Shown: piece after piece, positions 17,337 to 25,262 of the stretch
Position numbering within the stretch: the first letter of the stretch is position 1
How the letters are laid out: the number at the start of each line of letters is the position of its first letter
DNA from: Anaerobaca lacustris
Lineage (GTDB): Bacteria; Planctomycetota; Phycisphaerae; Sedimentisphaerales; Anaerobacaceae
Direction of reading: 5' to 3'
Assembly: GCF_030012215.1 (NCBI RefSeq)
Contig: NZ_JASCXX010000013.1
Span: 1-64,000, forward strand
Length of the DNA stretch: 64,000 nt
Made by a program: the position numbers and the translations under genes
The notes under the pieces: model-generated
Databases searched by the model: none
What the model saw: only the letters and a program-made list of their open reading frames with translations
Told to the model about the DNA's origin: nothing

Positions 17337-17366
17337 ATCTTACTATCGGCAGAATTCCCAATGCAA
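17337..17366 (-). promoter_or_regulatory. Promoter of the restriction-modification gene
   Basis: On the minus strand TTGCAT (17366-17361) and TAAGAT (17342-17337) are 18 bp apart. Transcription would start near 17330, which supports the ATG at 17303 as translation start. Confidence 0.5.
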
Positions 17367-17501
17367 GGCCAAGGAATTGCGTTTGGGGGGTGGGGGGAAT
17401 GCTTATGGGCTTTGGAGGGAAATGCCTATGTTGGGCGGGTTGGGGGCGGGGTAATATGGGACTTAGTTGGGCCCGTGCAGGGCGACAGGAAGGTTGCCGG
17501 A

Positions 17502-17714
17502 ATGAAGGGCAGGGATATGAGCACGACGTATATGGAGCCGGCAGGGGTTCGCACGTTGTTGGCGGCCCGGGCGCCGCTGTGTCCGAAATGCGGGCACGTG
17601 CTGTACGAGGTGGACCGCGAGGTGAGGAGGGGCTCGGTGGTTCTGTGGTATGAGTGCAGCGGCCCGGAGTGCGAGGACCGCTGGTTCGAGAAACGGCCGG
17701 CCAAGGTCGGGTAG
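17502..17714 (+). CDS. Small zinc-ribbon protein
   Basis: A protein of 70 residues from ATG 17502 (AGGAAGG upstream at about 17487-17493), or 65 from ATG 17517. It contains CPKCG and a second cysteine pair in ECSGPECEDRWFEKRP, together a zinc-ribbon-like CxxC...CxxxxC arrangement. No enzyme motif is present. I do not recognise a specific family. It stands alone between the restriction gene (divergent) and a non-coding stretch. Confidence 0.5.
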   Translation: MKGRDMSTTYMEPAGVRTLLAARAPLCPKCGHVLYEVDREVRRGSVVLWYECSGPECEDRWFEKRPAKVG

Positions 17715-18056
17715 CGGCCCGAGGGTGCCGGCGGGTGAGACGGCTGGGCCGCCGTGAGGCGTTTGACTGAAGCGGCGGAGCCGGAGAGGGGAGGGTGTTG
17801 TCCTCGATGCATCTCGGCCGCTCGTGTCGGAGGTCGCCGAGGCGACACGCGCGCTGGTCGGGACAGCCACGGAGGGCGACGAGGGGATGTACATGCTGGA
17901 AGGCAGGTGATTCCAGACGGCGGCCCCCTCGCGGTGAAGGATCGCCGTGAGGGGATCATGCCGTGCGCGGGGGGGGGCTGTCGTATTGTCTCCACGCTCG
18001 ATCTTCATGCCGATGGACTTCTCTGCTGCACAAGCAACGGTAAGGTCGTGTGCCGC

Positions 18057-18080
18057 AGGGGCGACGCATGCGTCGCCCCT
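18057..18080. repeat. 24-bp perfect palindrome (REP-like)
   Basis: AGGGGCGACGCA is followed directly by its reverse complement TGCGTCGCCCCT. Such short GC-rich palindromes in intergenic DNA are often dispersed REP-type elements. No second copy was found in this window by eye. Confidence 0.8.
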
Positions 18081-18145
18081 ACCTGCCACCCGGATGACGG
18101 GAATCTCCACACACGCAGAGCGCAGAGGGCGGCAGGTGGCGGAGG

Positions 18146-18174
18146 TTGTCAATCGCGGGGCGAGCGGGTAGACT
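18146..18174 (+). promoter_or_regulatory. Promoter of the phospholipase D-like gene
   Basis: TTGTCA (18146-18151) and TAGACT (18169-18174) are separated by 17 bp. Transcription would start near 18181, about 14 bases before the ATG at 18195. Confidence 0.55.
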
Positions 18175-18194
18175 CTGGGGATGCCGAAGTGGAC

Positions 18195-18764
18195 ATGGAT
18201 GCTGTGGGGTCAGCGGCGATGTTGAGGTTCGTCAGCGACAGGCAGATCTACGAAGAGGTCATCTGCACGGCTGTTGCCGGGGCCAGGCGGCAGCTCTGGC
18301 TGGCGACGGCGGACCTGAAGGACCTGTACGTGCACAAGGGCGGGCGGATGGCCCCGTTTGTCGAGGTGCTCTCGGACCTGGCGGCGAAGCAGGTGGAGAT
18401 TCGCCTGCTCCACGCCAAGGAGCCGGGGCCGCGATTCCGCAGGGATTTCGACCGCTATCCCAACCTGATCGGCGGGCTGGAGCGGATGCTCTGTCCGAGG
18501 GTCCACCTCAAGTGCGTCGTGGTCGATGGGCGGTTCGCCTACGTGGGCAGCGCGAATCTGACCGGCGCCGGCCTCGGCGCCAAGAGCCCGCGACGGCGGA
18601 ATTTCGAGTCGGGGATCGTGACGACCGACGGCGGCATCGTCGCCCAGGTGATGGAGCAGTTCGACGGGATCTGGCGGGGCAGCCACTGCGCCGAATGCGA
18701 CAGAAAGGAATTCTGTGACGAACACATCGACATCCTGTCGGCCGGGAGCAGGCCGACCCGCTGA
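18195..18764 (+). CDS. Phospholipase D-like protein with a single HKD motif
   Basis: A 189-residue protein (ATG 18195; ATG 18219 also possible). The HKD signature is HLKCVVVDGRFAYVGSANLT at about residues 100-119. There is only one HKD copy, so it would need to dimerise to form an active site, as in Nuc-type endonucleases. The C-terminus has a cysteine/histidine cluster, CAEC...FCDEH, that could bind zinc. The 3' end overlaps the next gene by 50 bp, implying coupled expression with a DEDD exonuclease. A nuclease or DNA-repair role is more likely than lipid hydrolysis because no signal peptide is present. This is inference. Confidence 0.8.
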   Translation: MDAVGSAAMLRFVSDRQIYEEVICTAVAGARRQLWLATADLKDLYVHKGGRMAPFVEVLSDLAAKQVEIRLLHAKEPGPRFRRDFDRYPNLIGGLERMLCPRVHLKCVVVDGRFAYVGSANLTGAGLGAKSPRRRNFESGIVTTDGGIVAQVMEQFDGIWRGSHCAECDRKEFCDEHIDILSAGSRPTR

Positions 18765-19272
18765 AATCGTGCGTCCGCATCTGAAGTGTTATGCGTATCT
18801 GGACATCGAGACGACGGGGTTGAGCTGGGACCGGTGCGATCTGACGGTCGTCGGCGTCGCGCGGGTGCGGGGCGGCGACGTTCAGGTCGGCCAGCTCGTC
18901 GGCGAGCGGATCGACGCCCGAGGCGTGCTCTCGCTGTTGGAGGGGGCCGACGAGGTGTACACGTACAACGGCAGCCGGTTCGACCTGCCGTTCATCCAGC
19001 GCCGGCTGGGCCTGGACGTGAAGCGCTGCCTTCGGCACACCGATCTGATGTACGATTGCTGGCGACAGAATCTCAAGGGAGGTCTGAAGGTGGTGGAGGC
19101 CCGGCTGGGCATCGGGCGACGACTGACGGAGGTGGACGGCTTCATGGCGGTGCGGCTGTGGTGGGACTACGTCAATAACGCCAACACGCAAGCCCTGCAC
19201 ACCCTGCTGGAGTATAACAGGGAGGACGTCGTCAACCTGCACGTCCTGCGGGACAAGCTGGGTGTTGCGTAG
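18715..19272 (+). CDS. DEDD-type 3'-5' exonuclease (RNase H-like, YprB family)
   Basis: A 185-residue protein starting at GTG, with AAAGGA seven bases upstream inside the previous gene. The exonuclease motifs are DIETTGLSWD (about residues 30-39), YNGSRFDLPFI (about 82-92) and YNREDVVNL near the C-terminus, giving the four acidic metal ligands of the DEDD class with a tyrosine before the last motif. It matches the YprB/RNase_H_2 group. No helicase or polymerase domain is attached. The 50-bp overlap with the HKD protein suggests a two-nuclease unit. Its substrate is unknown. Confidence 0.85.
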   Translation: MTNTSTSCRPGAGRPAEIVRPHLKCYAYLDIETTGLSWDRCDLTVVGVARVRGGDVQVGQLVGERIDARGVLSLLEGADEVYTYNGSRFDLPFIQRRLGLDVKRCLRHTDLMYDCWRQNLKGGLKVVEARLGIGRRLTEVDGFMAVRLWWDYVNNANTQALHTLLEYNREDVVNLHVLRDKLGVA

Positions 19273-19279
19273 ATTGCGT

Positions 19280-20290
19280 ATGGCGAACCCGATGCCATCC
19301 AACGATGCGGCGCAGAGCCGCATTCGCGTGCTCGTCTACGGCGGCGGCGCGGTGGGTCTTGGCATTGCGAGCTGCCTGCTGCACTCGGGAAGCGAGGTCG
19401 ATCTGGTCGCGCGGCCGCAGACGGCGGCGGCGCTGGCGAGCGAAGGCCTGATCCGGACGGGCATTTTCGGGCGGGTGCATGCCAAGCCGGGCAGCTTCCG
19501 CTGCTATCGTTTGTTGGGTGAAGCCTGCGGCGGGCCGTACGATTACGTCCTGGTCTGCACGAAGTCGTTCGATTCGTCGGCGGCCGCACAGGACCTGGCC
19601 TCCCGCCGTGACGGGATCGGCCGGGCGCATCTGGTGCTCTTTCAGAACGGCTGGGGCAATGCGGAGGCCTTTGCCGCCCATTTCGATACGCAGCAGGTGT
19701 TCAACGCGCGGGTGATCACGGGGTTCCGCCGGCCCCGGCCCAACGAGGTCGAGGTCACCGTCCACGCCGACGGCATTCACATCGGAAGCCTCTTCGGCGT
19801 CGATGCCGGACCGGTCGAGCGCCTGTGCCGGGCCATCAACGCGGGCGGCATTCCGTGCGAGACGACCGATGCGATCGAGAAGGACCTCTGGGCCAAGATG
19901 CTGTACAACTGCGCCCTCAATCCGCTCGGAGCGATTCTCCACGTGCGGTATGGCGTGCTCGCCGAGCACACGGTGACGCGGGATTTGATGGATCGGATCG
20001 TGTGCGAGGTCTTCGAGGCGATGACCGCCGGGGGATATGCCACGCATTGGGCGCGGGCGGAGGAGTCCCTGGCGGTGTTCTACGACCGGCTGGTGCCCGA
20101 CACGGCCGCGCACGAGTCGTCGATGCTCCAGGACATCACGGCGGGCAAACGCACCGAGATTGACGCGCTGAACGGCGCGGTCATCCGCCTGGCCGGCGAA
20201 CGCGACGTCGAGACCCCGTACAATCATGCCGTCTATCGCTTGATCAAGTTTCTGGAGGATACTTCAGACGCGTCACGTCCGAAGTTGTGA
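19280..20290 (+). CDS. Ketopantoate reductase family protein (PanE/ApbA)
   Basis: A 336-residue protein from ATG 19280. It has the dinucleotide-binding loop VYGGGAVGLGIAS near the N-terminus, a conserved asparagine in LFQNGWGNAE, and the catalytic lysine and substrate loop in EKDLWAKMLYNCALNPLGA. The C-terminal domain contains HESSMLQDITAGKRTEID, a strong PanE signature. The reaction would be NADPH-dependent reduction of 2-dehydropantoate to pantoate in CoA synthesis. Several paralogues of unknown substrate exist in this family, so the symbol is left open. It starts 7 bp after the exonuclease gene. Confidence 0.88.
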   Translation: MANPMPSNDAAQSRIRVLVYGGGAVGLGIASCLLHSGSEVDLVARPQTAAALASEGLIRTGIFGRVHAKPGSFRCYRLLGEACGGPYDYVLVCTKSFDSSAAAQDLASRRDGIGRAHLVLFQNGWGNAEAFAAHFDTQQVFNARVITGFRRPRPNEVEVTVHADGIHIGSLFGVDAGPVERLCRAINAGGIPCETTDAIEKDLWAKMLYNCALNPLGAILHVRYGVLAEHTVTRDLMDRIVCEVFEAMTAGGYATHWARAEESLAVFYDRLVPDTAAHESSMLQDITAGKRTEIDALNGAVIRLAGERDVETPYNHAVYRLIKFLEDTSDASRPKL

Positions 20291-20292
20291 CG

Positions 20293-20327
20293 TTGGCAGT
20301 GTACTGCGAGGCGAGAGGGCGTATAAT
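20293..20327 (+). promoter_or_regulatory. Candidate promoter upstream of mutS2
   Basis: A perfect TATAAT lies at 20322-20327 and TTGGCA at 20293-20298, 23 bp apart. The 17-bp position holds no good -35 box. The same TTGGCA-N23-TATAAT spacing occurs at 41890-41924. Confidence 0.4.
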
Positions 20328-20410
20328 GGCGGCAGAAGCATGGTTGTGGAACGCAATGAGCTGCACGGCGCGCGGGGCGGATCGTTCCGGCGTCGGCGAG
20401 ATCGAGGCCG

Positions 20411-22522
20411 ATGGCAGGCAAGAGAATCGACGAACATACGCTGAGGGTGCTTGAATTCGAGGACGTGAAGACCCTCGTGGCCTCGTATGCCGCCAGCGAC
20501 CTGGGGCGGGACGCGGCGGGGAAGCTGTATCCGTCGGTCGATCTGCGGTGGGCCCGGGTGCGCATCGCCGAGACGTCGGAGTTGCGTGCGGTGCTGGATC
20601 GGGGCGAGCGCGTTCCGATGGCGGGGCTTCGCGACATCCGGACGATGTTCAAACAGTTCGGCAAGAAGGAGACCGTTTTCGAGCCGGAGCAACTGCTGGA
20701 GATCGCCGATACGCTGGCGGCCAGCGGCCGGCTGCGGATCTTCCTGACCAATCTGGAGACCTCGCAGGGTCGGCACCTGTGCGAGATGGGCAACAAGCTC
20801 GGCGATTTTACCGCTCTGGTCGAGGAGGTCAGCCGGTGCGTCGGCGGCGACAAGCGCGTCCGCGACAGCGCGTCGGACAAGCTCAAGGAGATTCGCCGGA
20901 CGATTGGGCTGCTCAGTGAGCGGATTCACGAGAAATTCGCGGACATCGTTGCATCGGCCCAGTTGCGCAGGGCCCTCGAGAACGACAAGTTTCTGATGCG
21001 GCACGGCCGGCCCGTCGTCGCGATCAAGGCCAACTATCGGCACGCCCTGCGAGGCACCGTGCTCGACCGCTCCAATACGGGCGCGACGCTGTATGTCGAG
21101 CCGGACGAACTGGTCGAGATGAGCAACGAGCTGGAGGACGCGCTCTTCGAAGAGAAGAAGGAGGTCGGCCGCATCCTGTGGCACCTGACCCGGCTCGTTC
21201 TGCACGAGCAGCAGGCCATCCTCGACAGCGTGCGAACGCTGGCGCTGGTGGACCTGACCTACGCCAAGGCACGGTTCAGCGTTGCGTACGACATGACGGC
21301 GCCCGAGATTCGCTCCGACGGGGCGCTGCATCTGAGACAGGCCCGCCACCCGCTGCTGCTCCAGTGGGCGGCGCGGCAGAAGGGGGTCGAGGTCAGGGAG
21401 TTGACCGACGAGGTCGTGCCGATCAACGTGCGCCTCGGCGACGATTTCGATCTTCTGCTGGTGACCGGTCCGAACACCGGCGGCAAGACGGTGGTGCTCA
21501 AGACCATCGGTCTGCTGGCGGTGATGGCGCAGAGCGGGATGCACATTCCGGCCCGCGCCGGATCGAGCCTGTCGGTCTTCCGGCAGGTCTACGCCGACAT
21601 CGGCGACGAGCAGAGCATCCAGCAGAGCCTGAGCACCTTCTCGGCCCACATGCGTCAGGTCGTCAAGATCCTCACCGGGACCAACGACGGCACGCTGGTG
21701 CTGCTGGACGAGCTGGGCGCGGGCACCGATCCGATCGAGGGGGCGATCCTGGCCACGTCGATTCTGGACGGCCTGATGACACGGGGCGGCAAGGTGGTGG
21801 CGACCTCGCACCTGGGCCAGCTCAAGACGTTTGCCTATACGACGCCCCGCGCCGAGAACGCCTCGGTGCAGTTCGACACGGAAACGCTGCGTCCGACGTA
21901 CCACCTGCTGATCGGCACGCCGGGCAGCAGCAACGCGCTGGTCATCGCCCGGCGTCTGGGGATGCCCAGAGCGGTGCTCGAACGGGCCGAGACGCTGCTC
22001 GCACAGGAATCCGACGGCAGCTCGGAGCTGATCAACCAGGTCCAGGCGACGCGGGAGGACGCCGAGCGCAAGCGGACGGAAGCACAGGGCGTGCTCGACG
22101 AGACGCAAGAGGTCCGCCGGCGCGTCCGCGAGAGGCTCGGCCGGGTCCGCGAGCAGGAGCGCCGGCTTCGCCAGCAGGCGGACCACGAGATCGAGCGTTC
22201 GATGCGAGCCGTACGCGAGCTGGTGGGTCGCTTCGCCGGCGAGATGCAGAACGCCCCGCAGACTTGGAGCGGCAAGGCCTCGGAACTGACGACGCGAATC
22301 CTGGAGCTGGCGGCCGAAACACCGCTGGCCGTTCGGCAGGCCCAGTTCATCGAGACGCTCCGGCGGGGCGACAGCGTCTACGTCCTGCCGTTTCGTCGCG
22401 AGGGGGTGGTCGATCGCATCCACCGCAAGCGCAAGACGCTGGTCGTGTTCGTTGGGAGCAAGCAGATCGAGGTCCCGTTCGCGGAAGTCGGTCGCCCGGA
22501 GCAGCAGATGGGGGCGCACTGA
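20411..22522 (+). CDS. mutS2: MutS2-family ATPase lacking the Smr nuclease domain
   Basis: A 703-residue MutS2 protein. The N-terminal core starts with TLRVLEFEDVKTLVASYA, the clamp region contains GRPVVAIKANYRHALRGTVLD, and the ATPase has Walker A TGPNTGGKTVVLKT, the ST-motif region DEQSIQQSLSTFSAH and Walker B LVLLDELGAGTDP. A long coiled coil and a KOW-like segment (FRREGVVDRIHRKRKTLVVFVG) follow. The protein then stops; the C-terminal Smr domain with its usual HGKGTG motif, found in typical MutS2 of about 780 residues, is absent. MutS2 acts in ribosome-collision rescue and in suppressing recombination. Without Smr it should lack the endonuclease part. Confidence 0.93.
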   Translation: MAGKRIDEHTLRVLEFEDVKTLVASYAASDLGRDAAGKLYPSVDLRWARVRIAETSELRAVLDRGERVPMAGLRDIRTMFKQFGKKETVFEPEQLLEIADTLAASGRLRIFLTNLETSQGRHLCEMGNKLGDFTALVEEVSRCVGGDKRVRDSASDKLKEIRRTIGLLSERIHEKFADIVASAQLRRALENDKFLMRHGRPVVAIKANYRHALRGTVLDRSNTGATLYVEPDELVEMSNELEDALFEEKKEVGRILWHLTRLVLHEQQAILDSVRTLALVDLTYAKARFSVAYDMTAPEIRSDGALHLRQARHPLLLQWAARQKGVEVRELTDEVVPINVRLGDDFDLLLVTGPNTGGKTVVLKTIGLLAVMAQSGMHIPARAGSSLSVFRQVYADIGDEQSIQQSLSTFSAHMRQVVKILTGTNDGTLVLLDELGAGTDPIEGAILATSILDGLMTRGGKVVATSHLGQLKTFAYTTPRAENASVQFDTETLRPTYHLLIGTPGSSNALVIARRLGMPRAVLERAETLLAQESDGSSELINQVQATREDAERKRTEAQGVLDETQEVRRRVRERLGRVREQERRLRQQADHEIERSMRAVRELVGRFAGEMQNAPQTWSGKASELTTRILELAAETPLAVRQAQFIETLRRGDSVYVLPFRREGVVDRIHRKRKTLVVFVGSKQIEVPFAEVGRPEQQMGAH

Positions 22523-22527
22523 GGCCG

Positions 22528-23694
22528 TCAATCCATCGCGACGGCCAGGATGGCGGTCAGCTCGTCGTCATGCAGCTCGATGGGGTTGCCCTTCATGCTG
22601 CTGGCCTTCTTCGCCTGGGCGACGGCGTCCGGGAAGTCGGCCTCGGTCAGGCCATGGCGCCGCAGGCCGGGCAGGGTCAGGACGTGACAGAGATCATCCA
22701 CCCACGCGACGCCATCCGACGCGCGGGCCGAGTCATCTCCCGTCACGATCCACGCGATTTCGTCGAATCGGGCCAGGGCAGGCGAATCGGGGACGCGAGC
22801 CTGCAGGGCCTTTACGTTGGCGGCCATGACGTGGGGCAGGAGCCTGCCGCAGACGACGCCATGCGGCGCGCCGATCATGCCGCCCAGCGGTCCGGCGAAG
22901 CCGTGCACCGCCCCCAGGCCGGCGTTGGCCAGGGCCAGCCCGCTGAACAGGGCGGCCAGCGCCATGTCTTGGCGCGCGGTTGCGTCGTCGCCGTCCTCGA
23001 ACGCGCGACGCAGGGAGCGGGCGGCGCAGCGCAGTCCTTCGCGGCAGATCCCGTCGGTCAGGGGATTGGCCTTCTTCGTGACAAACGCCTCGATCAGTTG
23101 GGTCAGGGCGTCCAGTCCCGTTGCGGCGGTGACGTCCGGGGCCATCGAGTGCGTCAGCAGCGGATCGACCAGCGCCACCTCCGGCAGCAGGAACGGGCTT
23201 CGCATACTGACCTTAACCCGATGTTCCCGAACCAGCAGCACCGCGTTGCGCGTGACCTCGGCGCCGGTGCCGGCGGTGGTGGGCACAGCGATGTATGGGG
23301 CCGAGCGGTTTTTCAGGGGCTTTCCCAGGCCGACCACCTCAAGGTAGTCCTCGATATTTCCCTCGTTGGTCAGCATGGCGGCGACCGCTTTGCCCGCGTC
23401 GATCGCACTGCCTCCGCCGATCCCGACAACGACGTCGGCCCGGGCCTGTCGGGCGGCCGCTGCCGCCGCAGAAACGGTCTCGGTCGTCGGTTCGCCTCGG
23501 ATGCCAAACGTTGTCGGTTCGAGGTTCGTTTCGGTCAGGAGTTTGACGATCTGCTCATAGTGCTCGGGCGTGCCGCCTGTCAGGACGAAAGGCCTGTCGC
23601 CCAGCGACGCGGTGATCTGCGGCAGATCGGCGGCAACGCCGGGGCCGAAGACGATCCGATTGGCGGTGGCGAATTCGAATCTCATCTCAGCCAT
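22528..23694 (-). CDS. Iron-containing alcohol dehydrogenase (maleylacetate reductase-like)
   Basis: A 388-residue protein from the ATG at 23694, five bases after the stop of the upstream monooxygenase gene. It shows the group III ADH pattern: FGPGVAADLP, VVGIGGGSAIDAGKA, PTTAGTGAEVT and the metal-binding histidines in GAVHGFAGPLGGMIGAPHGVV. It oxidises or reduces an alcohol/aldehyde or a keto acid with NAD(P) and iron. Co-transcription with an ABM-type monooxygenase suggests a small degradative or detoxifying pathway for an aromatic or quinone substrate. That substrate is a guess from the family and neighbour. It is convergent with mutS2, with 5 bp between stops. Confidence 0.88.
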   Translation of the reverse strand: MAEMRFEFATANRIVFGPGVAADLPQITASLGDRPFVLTGGTPEHYEQIVKLLTETNLEPTTFGIRGEPTTETVSAAAAAARQARADVVVGIGGGSAIDAGKAVAAMLTNEGNIEDYLEVVGLGKPLKNRSAPYIAVPTTAGTGAEVTRNAVLLVREHRVKVSMRSPFLLPEVALVDPLLTHSMAPDVTAATGLDALTQLIEAFVTKKANPLTDGICREGLRCAARSLRRAFEDGDDATARQDMALAALFSGLALANAGLGAVHGFAGPLGGMIGAPHGVVCGRLLPHVMAANVKALQARVPDSPALARFDEIAWIVTGDDSARASDGVAWVDDLCHVLTLPGLRRHGLTEADFPDAVAQAKKASSMKGNPIELHDDELTAILAVAMD

Positions 23695-23698
23695 CCGG

Positions 23699-24019
23699 TC
23701 AAACGCTCGTCGAGTCCCAGCCCCGTTCGTCCGGGAAGACATTGGTGTACTTGATCCCGGTTCGAGGCTCGGCCATCATCTCGGCGACGGTGTCTCGCCA
23801 CTTTGCGTAGTGGGCGGTCTCCTTGTGCCTGGCCGGGTCGTCCGGCGTCCGATAGACCTCGACCAGGATGAAACGCGTCGGATCGTCGGCCTGCTGGACG
23901 ACGTCGAATCGGGCAATCCCCGGCTCCTTGACGCTGTTGCGGGCGTTCTCCAGGCTTGCGGCGCGAAACGCCTCGACGCAGTCCGGCTTGACGCGGACGT
24001 GTACGTGCACGATTACCAT
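23699..24019 (-). CDS. Putative quinol monooxygenase (ABM domain)
   Basis: A 106-residue antibiotic-biosynthesis-monooxygenase domain: [20 protein letters not shown] at the start, [21 protein letters not shown] in the middle, then [12 protein letters not shown]. This is the dimeric ferredoxin-like fold of YgiN/LsrG-type proteins. AAGGAG precedes the ATG. It is the first gene of a two-gene operon with an iron-type ADH. Family members oxidise quinols or isomerise small phosphorylated sugars (LsrG), so the exact reaction is open. Confidence 0.85.
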   Translation of the reverse strand: MVIVHVHVRVKPDCVEAFRAASLENARNSVKEPGIARFDVVQQADDPTRFILVEVYRTPDDPARHKETAHYAKWRDTVAEMMAEPRTGIKYTNVFPDERGWDSTSV

Positions 24020-24055
24020 AGGCCACTCCTTGCAGATGAACTTATCCGGCCGGTC

Positions 24056-24084
24056 AGTCTACCAGACCGGCAGTGGCCCGGCAA
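24056..24084 (-). promoter_or_regulatory. Promoter of the monooxygenase-ADH operon
   Basis: On the minus strand TTGCCG (24084-24079) and TAGACT (24061-24056) are 17 bp apart, giving a start near 24049, about 30 bases before the ATG at 24019. Confidence 0.5.
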
Positions 24085-24122
24085 CGCCGAACCGCCCTCC
24101 GCACGCGAAGGCGGAGGCCGTC

Positions 24123-24151
24123 TTGACAGGCGGCGGTGTTCCTGCTATCAC
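24123..24151 (+). promoter_or_regulatory. Promoter of the RNase HII-like gene
   Basis: A consensus TTGACA (24123-24128) is 17 bp from TATCAC (24146-24151). The predicted start near 24158 gives an 83-base leader before the ATG at 24241. Confidence 0.55.
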
Positions 24152-24240
24152 GTGCCATCGAGGGGGGCTGCTGTGCGAGGGGGCATCGACGCAGATACGT
24201 GTGAGCGCTTTTGGCAATCGGCAATGGCGAAGGCAGACGG

Positions 24241-25200
24241 ATGACCATTCTGGCCGGGATCGACGAGGCGGGGTTCGGACCCCTTCTGGGGCCGCTGGTG
24301 GTCTCTTCGTGTGCGTTTGCCGTCGCGCCCGAGCACGTCGAGGCCGACCTTTGGCAGGTGCTCAAGAAGAGTGTCGGCAAGACGCGAAAGCACCTTCGCG
24401 GCCGGCTGCTGATCGCCGACAGTAAGAAGGCCTATAAACGCGACGAGGGATTGGGCCATCTGGAGAGGACCATCCTTGCGGCGATGCGATGCCTGGGACA
24501 GACGCCCGGCACGCTGGGCGGATTCCTGAAGCTCGTGTGCCCGGAATGCCATCGGCGCGTGCTGGACTGCCCGTGGTATCAGGGCGCTGAGGGCCGGGCT
24601 TTGCCGTGCGACGGGGCGGACCTGCGCATTGCGTCGGGCGTCTTTGCCGGCGACATGGCCAACGCGCGGGCAGCGCTGACGGACGTCTCGGCCTATTGTC
24701 TGGACGCCGGACACTACAACATGCTCGTCGAGCGCATGAAGAACAAGTCGCAGGTCCTTTTCGTGACGACGACGCGCCTGCTGCAGGGCCTGATGGATCG
24801 GTTCGCCGACCAGGACATCCACATTTTGGTTGACAGGCAGGGGGGGCGAATTCATTATCGGGAGCATCTCCTGCGAAGTTTCGGGCAGATGGAATTGCGA
24901 ATCGTCGAGGAGACCGAGCGGACGAGCGCGTATGTGCTACGAGGCCGTTCCCGAGCGGTTCACCTGCGTTTCGAGGTTGGGGCCGACGACCGGCATCTGC
25001 CGGTGGCGCTGGCGTCGATGGTCAGCAAGTACGTTCGGGAACTGTTGATGGAGTGCATGAACGGCTACTTCGGGCAGATGCACCCCGATCTGAGACCTAC
25101 GGCCGGGTATTGGACCGATGGCCTGCGGTTTCTGGAGGACCTGCGCCGGTGTGTGCCGGAGCTGCACATCGATCGCCGTCAGTTCGTGCGTTGTCGGTGA
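24241..25200 (+). CDS. Divergent RNase HII-like protein with inserted segment
   Basis: A 319-residue protein. The opening ILAGIDEAGFGPLLGPLVVS mirrors the RNase HII signature GIDEAGRGPLAGP, with D8 and E9 as catalytic acids. ADSKKAY near residue 55 matches the DSK motif. Two further likely acids are in ILVDRQGG and in DRHLPVALASMVSKYVRELL, which mirrors the AASI.AK..RD helix. RNase HII is usually 200-220 residues; here about 80 extra residues follow the DSK motif and contain CPEC and a lone C-P-W, so a metal site is possible. Cleavage of RNA in RNA-DNA hybrids is expected if the fold is intact. No other rnhB is seen in the window. Confidence 0.7.
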   Translation: MTILAGIDEAGFGPLLGPLVVSSCAFAVAPEHVEADLWQVLKKSVGKTRKHLRGRLLIADSKKAYKRDEGLGHLERTILAAMRCLGQTPGTLGGFLKLVCPECHRRVLDCPWYQGAEGRALPCDGADLRIASGVFAGDMANARAALTDVSAYCLDAGHYNMLVERMKNKSQVLFVTTTRLLQGLMDRFADQDIHILVDRQGGRIHYREHLLRSFGQMELRIVEETERTSAYVLRGRSRAVHLRFEVGADDRHLPVALASMVSKYVRELLMECMNGYFGQMHPDLRPTAGYWTDGLRFLEDLRRCVPELHIDRRQFVRCR

Positions 25201-25262
25201 GTTGTGTGGCCGTGACCGCAGCGCAGAAGGCGTCGTGCATCGGTCCAGTCGAGTGATATCAA

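Larger units (their letters stand above)
17715..18194. other. Non-coding stretch with a perfect palindrome
   Basis: About 480 bp without a convincing gene; the open frames are low-complexity and overlapping. It contains a 24-bp perfect palindrome (18057-18080) and, at its right end, the promoter of the HKD protein. The rest shows no recognisable domain on either strand. Confidence 0.55.

Noticed and set aside
20293-20307. Possible sigma54 promoter (TTGGCA...TGC) before mutS2
   Set aside because: The GG-to-GC distance is 9 bp instead of 10, so it does not fit the sigma54 rule.
21178-23754. Long plus-strand frame across mutS2 and the iron-ADH
   Set aside because: It runs out of frame through mutS2 and antisense to the ADH. 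No motif is present.
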